Source: Lachnospiraceae bacterium (GTDB lineage: Bacteria > Bacillota > Clostridia > Lachnospirales > Lachnospiraceae). From it: a stretch of 13,151 nucleotides of DNA. Each line of letters opens with the position of its first letter. Positions within the stretch are counted from its first letter, which is position 1. Below the pieces are notes generated by a model, which saw nothing but the letters and a program-made list of their open reading frames with translations, did not search any database and had not been told where the DNA came from. The stretch is taken from the NCBI GenBank assembly GCA_017420605.1, contig JAFOIS010000013.1, positions 1-13,151 on the forward strand, read 5' to 3'. Positions 6,401 to 11,388 of this stretch are shown here, piece by piece. Both the position numbers and the translations under genes were made by a program.

Positions 6401-8102
6401 GGGCGGCGTCAAAGAAGTCACATTTCCGGTCTGGACGGAAGAGGATGGTCAGGACGACCTCGTATGGTATCCCGCCATGCAGACGGGAAACGGGATCTAT
6501 GAAGCGGACATCGCGGTCCACAGCACACCCGGAAGATACATTATTCACGCCTATGCCCGGGACAGGAGCGGAAACCAGGTATTCCTTGCGGCGGACAGGG
6601 ACTCCGTCATTGTGGAAACGTCGGTAAAGGCAGTCCTTTCCACAGAGGCGGATCTTCCCGGCGGGACTTTCCGGGTCATTGCCGACGTGAGCGCGGAGGG
6701 GGCGAAACTTTCGGAAGTGTACTTCCCGGTCTGGGCAAGCGACGACCAGAGCGATCTTAAGTGGTATGCGGCGGCGCGGAACGCGGAAGGCAGATATGAG
6801 GCGGCGGTCAATATCGCCGATCACGGCGGAAACCAGGGATACTACCGGATCCACTGCTACGCAAAACTTTCGAACGGCATGCAGCTGTTCGCCGGAAAGA
6901 CGGCGCTGGATATGAAGATCAGCTCTGTCGTAGAGACCGTTTTTTCGGAGACCCGGGACAGGTGCCGCCTGATCCTCCGGGGCGTTCCCGCGGGAACGAA
7001 GCGCGTGCAGTTCCCGACCTGGAGCCGCACAGGCGATCAGGACGATCTTGTCTGGTACGAGGGAGATCAGGAGGGAGACGGCTCGTGGACCGTCGACGTC
7101 GACAGCGCGTCACACCGGAGCGCCGGCGTATTCTATACGCATATCTATGTGACGAGATACGGCCGGCAGGAGTTTCTCATGCCGGTATCCTATACGCTGG
7201 CCGCGGGGCAGGAAGAGACCGGGGAAGCGGCGCCGACCGGCGACGCGAAATATGCGGGAGACCGGATCCTTGCCGTTGTCGGAGGGCGGCTCGCCGAATA
7301 TGACACCGCCTCAGGCGGCGCCCTCCGCACCTATAATATCCGTGCCAACTGGCTCGCCGTTCTCGGCGGCGGCCGGGAGGTGATCGTGAGCGATGAAACA
7401 CGGAATGTCTCGTACGTGACCTTCGATGAGGACGGCGGTATCGAGAGCGTAACAAAACTGGATACCGGCGGCGGCTTTAACATCGATCCCGCGGCTGTCC
7501 GGCTGGAAGACGGCTCCATTCTTTTCACGATGACGACAGTCACCGGCACGGTCAACAACGGCGATCCGTCCCGGGAATGCGGAACGTACACGGTAAAGCT
7601 GTACAGCCTGACAGGCGGAGCGGCAGCGGAATGCATCGGCGAGATCCGGACCGTAAAGCGCAATATCGAAGACGTTATCCTGGTACGTACAGGAACGACG
7701 CTTTACTGCGTCTACGAAGAGGAACTCTATGACAAAGGTTCTTCGGCAATCAAGATGCAGAAGGCGGATATCAGTGACTTTATGTGGTCTGAGCCGGTGA
7801 CGCTTCTAAAAGCGACCTCGGACCATGAACCGGCGGCCTTCCTTCCGCAGGATGACGGAAGCTTCCTCCTTTACTACAGCTGCGATGAAGAGAAGCCGGG
7901 ATCCTCTTATTCCGGCGCGAGGGCGTATGCGGACCGGTTCGACCGCCGGTTCAGGCGAAAATCGCACGAAGCCGTTCCGCTGTCATCGGCGGCCGGCATA
8001 CTGCTCTACGACGTGCGGAGCGGAACGGACGGCGCGGCGTATCTGTATGCGGAAGATTATCCGGCCGTGAACCGGCTCGTATCGGAACGGGCCGGCTCTT
8101 AA
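3408..8102 (+). CDS. Secreted CotH-kinase protein with seven GBS Bsp-like repeats and a C-terminal propeller-like region
   Basis: 1564 residues. A signal peptide (basic MRK, hydrophobic core 5-20, likely cleavage after VCA near 26) is followed by an acidic Glu/Pro/Gly/Thr linker to about 103 and a beta-rich stretch to about 205. The CotH kinase domain spans about 210-580, with KGRGNTTW at 249-256, GSYTIGE at 329-335 and GPVWDFD at 465-471, all hallmarks of the family. CotH of Bacillus is an atypical kinase that phosphorylates spore-coat proteins. Seven GBS Bsp-like repeats run from about 590 to 1267. Residues about 1275-1564 contain repeated strands of the form DP-AA-RLEDGSILF and HEPAAFLPQDDGSFLLYYS, resembling sialidase/GH43-type beta-propellers; this is a fold guess without catalytic assignment. 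There is no LPXTG, SLH or C-terminal membrane anchor. The start is preceded by a G-rich site at 3394-3402. The substrate is unknown; a structural surface role is also possible. Confidence 0.93.
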   Translation: MRKAVFRFLALLLALSLCCGMLTVCADDAPDTVYAGESGAGTEAETETPEEMPDSETGEAEDRPDAGTGETEPAEDMPEPEAEEPEEAAPGTGPAVRGSRSAGTEFEETGIFSCCVTDANGLMIRGYQDPGSGGYYLFVPRTMRLADLSVSIGGIRMEKASKGTLAPDNTLTGAFAKSGDTVTLTSVYGDSYRITAMQSHLPGVYIRLNGASLADVHSNGKDVRYSGTEVIVIGADGSIMIDDPDVQFKGRGNTTWTYDTDKKGYQIKFEKKQTVLGMPKAKKWVLLANSFDDTLIRNSTSFHLAEQLGMPFVPDSTAVELWIDGDYRGSYTIGEKVEIDKNRLDLSDPFGVIAELDNEFYKDEDFYFYDTYLSKYFAIQEAVDEDTPGQAQAALERFHTRLDEFLSWVLDAQPTAITLEALSAYIDVDSFAKWYLVNEYTLNVECVFTSWFWYADGDDDLIHLGPVWDFDSCLGNFPEHSDADLLYMKDTNILFRKLMSAPEFASYVSRVFTQNRSAFSGLSSYASALGSELSASADMNFIRWPILGQHNVKNLYDNAPTYKAAVSRLTGWLGQRYPAFAGKIVTEPYADFSCKVSDDGRTLTVTAENVIGTDNIRAAIWTRTNGQDDLNWYDLAKTGNGTMSRTVDLTRHGGSDRYYVHIYTGTSTLMRIFDLDVEMEQSRPSVAAAYDAESGQIKITLTQAAGYDFIYFPVWSKADGQDDIKWYRAEYGPGGSVSYDVSVLSHKGYGTYYVHAYGSRNGEVTFLASATVEVPEMPKPELRVTVPDGSSLITVTLSNAADAANVRAAVWGTVNDQNDLKWYPMRKSGGVFETACDLALHGETGQYLVHVYGVQNGRDMFLGGETLTISGPAEENWEAESWEAQSDGAGGFTVTLRTAGTGIALVQIPVWNRSDQSDIVWYTASPEDGVYKVVSDISRHAYHTGTYQAHIYVTDTAGRRVCAAKTTFTVNLEEPLLSARLDEASDRIHIRIEHVYLPGGVKEVTFPVWTEEDGQDDLVWYPAMQTGNGIYEADIAVHSTPGRYIIHAYARDRSGNQVFLAADRDSVIVETSVKAVLSTEADLPGGTFRVIADVSAEGAKLSEVYFPVWASDDQSDLKWYAAARNAEGRYEAAVNIADHGGNQGYYRIHCYAKLSNGMQLFAGKTALDMKISSVVETVFSETRDRCRLILRGVPAGTKRVQFPTWSRTGDQDDLVWYEGDQEGDGSWTVDVDSASHRSAGVFYTHIYVTRYGRQEFLMPVSYTLAAGQEETGEAAPTGDAKYAGDRILAVVGGRLAEYDTASGGALRTYNIRANWLAVLGGGREVIVSDETRNVSYVTFDEDGGIESVTKLDTGGGFNIDPAAVRLEDGSILFTMTTVTGTVNNGDPSRECGTYTVKLYSLTGGAAAECIGEIRTVKRNIEDVILVRTGTTLYCVYEEELYDKGSSAIKMQKADISDFMWSEPVTLLKATSDHEPAAFLPQDDGSFLLYYSCDEEKPGSSYSGARAYADRFDRRFRRKSHEAVPLSSAAGILLYDVRSGTDGAAYLYAEDYPAVNRLVSERAGS
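5172..7206 (+). repeat. Seven tandem GBS Bsp-like repeat units in the CotH-type gene
   Basis: Each unit has the core VxxPVW or VRAAVW, then 4-5 residues, then Q(D/S/N)D(L/I)xWY, and ends with (Y/F)xxHxY strands. The core Gln residues sit at 627, 721, 817, 916, 1015, 1114 and 1211, giving periods of 94, 96, 99, 99, 99 and 97 residues. Units 1 and 3 have AAxW before the core, units 2, 4, 5, 6 and 7 have FP or IP, and units 4 and 6 are one residue shorter between Trp and Gln. An eighth copy lies in the glucosaminidase gene at about 85-270. Units are divergent in sequence, so they are old duplications rather than a recent expansion. Confidence 0.9.
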
Positions 8103-8119
8103 AAGTGCGCGCCGTTCCG
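8083..8119 (+). terminator. Possible hairpin at the end of the CotH-type gene
   Basis: CGGAACGG (8083-8090) pairs perfectly with CCGTTCCG (8112-8119), enclosing a 21-base loop that contains the stop codon. There is no T run after it, so it may be an mRNA 3'-end stabiliser or chance rather than an intrinsic terminator. Confidence 0.3.
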
Positions 8120-8147
8120 TTAATGCATGAAAATACATGGAAACACA

Positions 8148-8176
8148 TGGAAATATGCAGACGGCGGTGTTATAAT
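8148..8176 (+). promoter_or_regulatory. Promoter for mscL
   Basis: A consensus -10 TATAAT lies at 8171-8176, with a weaker -35 TGGAAA at 8148-8153 and a 17-base spacer. The -35 overlaps two direct copies of AAAxACATGG (8131-8140 and 8141-8150) that could be a regulator site. The predicted start near 8183 gives a leader of about 70 bases. Confidence 0.65.
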
Positions 8177-8214
8177 GCGGAATATGAAAGAATTCCGCAA
8201 TTCGAAAAATGCGG
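8177..8214 (+). promoter_or_regulatory. Overlapping inverted repeats at the mscL transcription start
   Basis: GCGGAAT (8177-8183) pairs with ATTCCGC (8192-8198). The right arm overlaps CCGCA (8195-8199), which pairs with TGCGG (8210-8214), so the two stems exclude each other. The first starts just after the -10 box, so it looks more like a possible operator than an RNA stem. The second would lie wholly in the leader. No regulator can be named. Confidence 0.3.
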
Positions 8215-8238
8215 GATCCGGAAAGAGATTTCATTAAG

Positions 8239-8245
8239 AAGGGGG
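8239..8245 (+). promoter_or_regulatory. Ribosome site that fixes the mscL start
   Basis: AAGGGGG lies 8 bases before the ATG at 8254. The same frame is open from an ATG at 8209, but that would place this site inside the gene, and the extra 15 residues do not fit the MscL family. Confidence 0.75.
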
Positions 8246-8253
8246 TCTTTATT

Positions 8254-8682
8254 ATGGCAGAGAAAAAAGGCTTGGTCGCTGAATTCAAGGAATTCATGAT
8301 GCGCGGCAACGTGATGGATATGGCCGTCGGCGTGATCATCGGCGGTGCGTTCGGCGCGATCATTTCCTCGCTCGTTGCGGACGTGATCACTCCGATCATC
8401 GGCCTGATCTTCGGGCAGCCGGACTTCAGCGCGATCACGATCGGCGGAAGCGAAGGCGGCATCATGATCGGCAACTTCATCAACGCGGTCATCAACTTCC
8501 TGATCGTCGGCTTCTGCCTGTTCCTGATCGTCAAGGCTTTCAACAAGGCGAAGTCCCTGAAGAAGGAAGAGCCGAAGGAAGAAGCGGCGCCCACCACGAA
8601 AGAATGCCCGTTCTGCAAATCGCAGATCCCGATCGGGGCGACCCGCTGCCCGAACTGCACGTCCGAGCTGCCGGAAGAGTAA
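8254..8682 (+). CDS. mscL: Large-conductance mechanosensitive channel with C-terminal zinc ribbon
   Basis: 142 residues. MscL forms a homopentameric pore in the cytoplasmic membrane that opens under extreme tension and releases solutes during hypo-osmotic shock. The N-terminal amphipathic helix (about 4-14) leads into FKEFMMRGNVMDMAVGVIIG, the family signature. TM1 spans about 20-51 with the Gly/Ala-rich gate, and TM2 about 69-96. The usual cytoplasmic helix is replaced or extended by a Lys/Glu linker and a CxxC-x10-CxxC knuckle (Cys 118, 121, 132, 135), which should bind zinc. Similar tails are, from memory, seen in other clostridial MscL proteins. The gene has its own promoter and a downstream hairpin, so it is probably monocistronic. 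Confidence 0.96.
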   Translation: MAEKKGLVAEFKEFMMRGNVMDMAVGVIIGGAFGAIISSLVADVITPIIGLIFGQPDFSAITIGGSEGGIMIGNFINAVINFLIVGFCLFLIVKAFNKAKSLKKEEPKEEAAPTTKECPFCKSQIPIGATRCPNCTSELPEE

Positions 8683-8702
8683 GCATTCTGATTCAATGAC
8701 TG

Positions 8703-8735
8703 CAGCGGGGGGAGATATCCTCCCGCTGGTATTTT
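8703..8735 (+). terminator. Probable terminator after mscL
   Basis: A 10 bp stem (8703-8712 with 8719-8728, one G-U pair) with a 6-base loop is followed by TATTTT (8730-8735). The stem is strong but the T run is short and starts after one extra base. It lies 21 bases after the mscL stop. Confidence 0.65.
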
Positions 8736-8784
8736 ACACGGTAAGATCCGGGATCGGAACGGCCCCGGAAGTATGCCGGTTCGC

Positions 8785-8791
8785 GGAGAGG
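8785..8791 (+). promoter_or_regulatory. Ribosome site that fixes the start at 8797
   Basis: GGAGAGG ends 5 bases before the ATG at 8797. The upstream in-frame ATG at 8773 has only a poor GGAA before it, so the shorter protein is preferred. Confidence 0.7.
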
Positions 8792-8796
8792 CTGCG

Positions 8797-9312
8797 ATGG
8801 ATGAGAGATTGACGGATATCTGGAGCGAGGAAGATCTGAGTTACCTCCGGAAGACTGCCGAAGAGTGGATAAGGAGCAGCGAGCCGCTGGCCCCGTATTT
8901 CCGGCGGGCCGTGGAAGCGGTCCTTGCAAGGGACGGCATGGCGATGAGCGCGGAGGACGCCGTATCCGTCGCGCAGCTTGCGGCCATGGAGGCGGTATCG
9001 TATCTTGCCGGCGGGGAAGGAGGCGTCCTTTCGGACGAGGCGCTGGATACGTATTTGGCGGAAAAACTTGATGCGGCGGAGGAGGAGCTTTCGCAGGCTT
9101 ATTATACGGATGAGGCGCTCGTCATGCGCGTACAGTCTCTCTCCGATGCGATCGACCGCCTGACCGCGGCCAACGCCGAGAAGCCCAACATCGACGAACT
9201 GGCGAACGAACTCGGTATTTCGCAGGACGAAGTGCTTTCCGTGATCCGCCTGACCGGGGAAGATACGGAGAACACAGAGGTACCGCCTTCCGGAGAAGGC
9301 GGGGAGGCATAA
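8797..9312 (+). CDS. Small protein with a sigma-70 region-3-like helix-turn-helix
   Basis: 171 residues, acidic and mostly helical. I do not recognise the first 100 residues. Residues about 105-155 resemble region 3 of sigma-70 factors, with a helix (VQSLSDAIDRL), a Pro turn and NIDELANELGISQDEVLSVI at 131-150, the usual helix-turn-helix pattern. There is no region 2 (-10 binding) or region 4 (-35 binding), so it is not a complete sigma factor. No signal peptide or membrane segment is present. It could be a degenerate sigma, a sigma-binding or anti-sigma partner, or a small DNA- or RNA-polymerase-binding regulator; the data do not decide. It follows the mscL hairpin and lies 73 bases before deoD with no terminator between, so it may share a transcript with deoD. 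Confidence 0.8.
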   Translation: MDERLTDIWSEEDLSYLRKTAEEWIRSSEPLAPYFRRAVEAVLARDGMAMSAEDAVSVAQLAAMEAVSYLAGGEGGVLSDEALDTYLAEKLDAAEEELSQAYYTDEALVMRVQSLSDAIDRLTAANAEKPNIDELANELGISQDEVLSVIRLTGEDTENTEVPPSGEGGEA

Positions 9313-9323
9313 GAGGCCGCCGT

Positions 9324-9389
9324 ATGCCGGAAGAGACGGCAGAGGCACAGAAGCGCAGGCGGCAAGCCTGCAGAAAGGTGGATACATGA
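9324..9389 (+). CDS. Possible 21-residue leader ORF overlapping the deoD start
   Basis: ATG at 9324 opens a short basic frame (MPEETAEAQKRRRQACRKVDT) that stops with the TGA of ATGA at the deoD start (ATG 9386). AGAGG at 9311-9315 could be its ribosome site, 8 bases upstream. The arrangement would couple its translation to deoD, but a 66-base frame can arise by chance and there is no similarity I recognise. Confidence 0.25.
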   Translation: MPEETAEAQKRRRQACRKVDT

Positions 9390-10093
9390 GCGTACCGACA
9401 CCGCATATCCGCGCACTGGAAGGAGATTTCGCGAAAACGGTCCTGATGCCGGGCGATCCGCTCAGGGCAAAATTTATCGCGGAGACGTTTCTTGAGAATG
9501 CACGTCTTGTGACTGACGTACGGAACATGCTCGGCTTTACCGGGACCTATCACGGAAAACCGGTTTCCGTCATGGGCGCCGGCATGGGGATCCCTTCGAT
9601 CGGCATTTATTCGATGGAACTTTACAGGTTTTACGGCGTAGAGACGATACTGCGCGTCGGTTCCGCGGGTTCTATGCGGGAAGACGTCAAGGTCATGGAT
9701 CTCGTCCTTGCGCAGGGCGCCTGCACCGATTCCAACTGGGGCGCGCAGTACCGTCTGCGCGGAACGTTTGCGCCGATCGCGGATTTCGGCCTGCTGCGCA
9801 GGGCGGTCGAGATCGCCGAAGGACTGGGTATCCGTACCCGCGTCGGCAACGTGCTTTCGGCCGACGCCTTTTACGACGATCAGGAAGACTTTAACGCCGG
9901 CTGGCGCAAGATGGGCGTGCTCGCCGTGGAAATGGAAGCGGCCGGACTTTACATGAATGCCGCGAGATGCGGGAAGAAGGCGCTCGCGCTCCTGACCATC
10001 TCGGATGAACTTCTGACCGGCATCGCGCTGCCTGCGGAGCAGCGGCAGACCAGCTTCCGGGAAATGATGGAAGTGGCGCTCGAACTGGCATAA
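9386..10093 (+). CDS. deoD: Purine nucleoside phosphorylase, DeoD type
   Basis: DeoD cleaves purine (deoxy)ribonucleosides with phosphate to base and (deoxy)ribose 1-phosphate in cytoplasmic purine salvage; family enzymes are homohexamers. At 235 residues it matches the E. coli length. Visible signatures are TPHI at 5-8, LMPGDPLRAKFIAETF at 20-35, MLGFTGTYHG near 48-57, RVGSAGS near 91-97, VEMEAAGLY at 181-189 (ribose contact Glu184) and SDEL at 206-209, with Asp207 equivalent to the base-protonating Asp204 of E. coli. GAAAGGTGG at 9372-9380 is a good ribosome site. A 6 bp hairpin (9355-9360 with 9366-9371) sits just before it. The gene ends in a strong terminator. No other nucleoside-catabolism gene is adjacent. 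Confidence 0.97.
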   Translation: MSVPTPHIRALEGDFAKTVLMPGDPLRAKFIAETFLENARLVTDVRNMLGFTGTYHGKPVSVMGAGMGIPSIGIYSMELYRFYGVETILRVGSAGSMREDVKVMDLVLAQGACTDSNWGAQYRLRGTFAPIADFGLLRRAVEIAEGLGIRTRVGNVLSADAFYDDQEDFNAGWRKMGVLAVEMEAAGLYMNAARCGKKALALLTISDELLTGIALPAEQRQTSFREMMEVALELA

Positions 10094-10132
10094 AAGGCCG
10101 GTCAGGGACGCGCACGGCGCGGACGGACAGCA

Positions 10133-10162
10133 CGGGGACGGCCTGCCGTCCCCGCTTCTTTT
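10133..10162 (+). terminator. Rho-independent terminator after deoD
   Basis: A perfect 9 bp GC-rich stem (10133-10141 with 10146-10154) with loop CCTG is followed by CTTCTTTT (10155-10162). It lies 39 bases after the deoD stop and separates deoD from the ABC transporter unit. Confidence 0.9.
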
Positions 10163-10198
10163 CCGGCGGAAGCAGAACTTTTATAAAAAGCAGGAACC

Positions 10199-10230
10199 TT
10201 CACAATAAGAACACATTTGCCTGCTATGCT
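10199..10230 (+). promoter_or_regulatory. Candidate extended -10 promoter for the ABC transporter
   Basis: TGCTATGCT at 10222-10230 fits an extended -10 (TGn followed by TATGCT). The nearest -35-like box, TTCACA at 10199-10204, is 20 bases upstream, which is long, so activity would rely on the TG motif. It sits in the AT-richer part of the gap after the deoD terminator. Confidence 0.4.
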
Positions 10231-10267
10231 GACCCAAGGCTGCGGCCGGGTGCGGAAAACAGGAGAA

Positions 10268-10309
10268 CGTCCGGAGAGGACGGAAAGCGGATCCCGGGGA
10301 AGGGATCCG
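10268..10309 (+). other. Two hairpins in the ABC transporter leader
   Basis: CGTCC (10268-10272) pairs with GGACG (10278-10282), and CGGATCCC (10288-10295) pairs with GGGATCCG (10302-10309). The second ends beside the GGGAGG ribosome site, so it could limit or shape access to the GTG start. No T run follows either. The rest of 10163-10320 shows only the candidate promoter, and no known riboswitch is recognised. Confidence 0.4.
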
Positions 10310-10320
10310 GGAGGCGGAAC

Positions 10321-11388
10321 GTGATCGAAGTCAAAGATCTGACAAGAATGTACGGAGCGGTGTGCGCCGTGGACCATGTAAGCTTCACCATCGGCGGGGG
10401 AAAGGTATACGGTTTCCTCGGACCGAACGGGGCAGGCAAATCCACGACCATGAACATGATGACAGGCTATCTTCTCCCGACGGAAGGACAGGTGCTGATC
10501 GACGGGATCGATATCGCGAAGGAACCGAAAGAAGCGAAAAAGAAGATCGGTTACCTGCCGGAAGTACCGCCCCTGTACCCGGACATGACCGTGCGTGAGT
10601 TCCTGACGTTCGCGGCGGAGCTCAAAGGAGTGCCGAAAGATACGCGGAAGGAACGCGTTGCGGCGGTCATGGAGGAACTTTCCGTAACGGAAATGCAGAA
10701 CCGCCTGATCCGCGGACTTTCGAAGGGATACCGGCAGCGGGTCGGCTTTGCCGAGGCGCTCGTTTCGGATCCGGAAATGCTGATCCTTGACGAACCGACC
10801 GTCGGCCTCGATCCGAAGCAGATCATCGAGATCCGGGAGCTTATCCGGCGTCTCGGAAAAACGCATACCGTGCTCCTCAGCTCGCACATCCTGTCCGAAG
10901 TCACGGAGATCTGCGACGAGGTCATGATCCTTTCGCACGGCAGGCTCGTGGCATATGATACGCCGGAGAATCTGGAACGGATGGCGCAGGGCGAAAGCAG
11001 GATCGAACTTCTGCTCCGAGGAACGGAAGAAGTCGCAAAAAGAGCCTTGTCCGGGGTCGTGCCCGAAGAAGACGTTTCGGTATCGGAAGAAGGAGACCTG
11101 CTCCGCGCGGTGTGCGTATCGCCGCAGGGGGATGAACTGCGCGGGAAGATCGCAAGGTCCTGCGTCATTGCCGGTCTCGAGCTTCTGGAGCTCCGCAGTG
11201 TCCGTACGTCACTCGAAAGCGTTTTCCTGGAACTGACGGAGGATACCGCCGCCGGTCAGCCGGAAGAAGAAAAAAACGCTGACGGAACGGAAAAAGCGGA
11301 GACGGAAGATGCGGAAACAGAGGAGGCGTCCGGGGAGAAGAAAGGCACGGATGCCGTCGCGGAAGCGGAAAAGGAGGACCGGACATGA
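10321..11388 (+). CDS. ABC transporter ATP-binding protein, GldA-like, with acidic tail
   Basis: 355 residues with a GTG start after GGGAGG. It is the cytoplasmic ATPase of an ABC-2-type exporter. Walker A GPNGAGKST is at 34-42, the signature LSKGYRQRVG at 133-142, Walker B LILDEP with Asp157-Glu158, the D-loop GLD just after, and the switch His189 in LSSHIL. All catalytic residues are intact. Residues about 220-305 form the extra C-terminal domain seen in GldA and related exporter ATPases. The last 50 or so residues are a low-complexity Glu/Ala/Lys/Thr tail that is not part of the usual fold. The gene overlaps the permease gene by ATGA, a clear operon pair. The cargo is unknown; gliding is unlikely in this lineage, so the Gld name reflects only family. 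Confidence 0.94.
   Translation: MIEVKDLTRMYGAVCAVDHVSFTIGGGKVYGFLGPNGAGKSTTMNMMTGYLLPTEGQVLIDGIDIAKEPKEAKKKIGYLPEVPPLYPDMTVREFLTFAAELKGVPKDTRKERVAAVMEELSVTEMQNRLIRGLSKGYRQRVGFAEALVSDPEMLILDEPTVGLDPKQIIEIRELIRRLGKTHTVLLSSHILSEVTEICDEVMILSHGRLVAYDTPENLERMAQGESRIELLLRGTEEVAKRALSGVVPEEDVSVSEEGDLLRAVCVSPQGDELRGKIARSCVIAGLELLELRSVRTSLESVFLELTEDTAAGQPEEEKNADGTEKAETEDAETEEASGEKKGTDAVAEAEKEDRT

Noticed and set aside
5619..6854. Open minus-strand frame of 411 codons opposite the GBS repeats
   Set aside because: It mirrors the repeat region, is Arg/Val/Pro-rich and has no ribosome site or domain; the + strand product is clearly real.
5172..7206. Regular repeats considered as a CRISPR array or recent tandem duplication
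   Set aside because: The period is about 290 bases, the units are coding and diverged, and only the protein motif is conserved.
8209..8253. Upstream in-frame start for mscL
   Set aside because: The extra 15 residues do not fit MscL proteins and would include the strong ribosome site at 8239-8245.
8773..8796. Upstream start for the sigma region-3-like protein
   Set aside because: The ATG at 8797 has GGAGAGG at correct distance; the one at 8773 does not.
9355..9371. Hairpin before deoD considered as a terminator
   Set aside because: The stem is only 6 bp with no T run, and it is followed at once by the deoD ribosome site.
10163..10320. Leader of the ABC transporter considered as a riboswitch
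   Set aside because: Only two simple hairpins are visible; no conserved core of a known riboswitch class could be matched.
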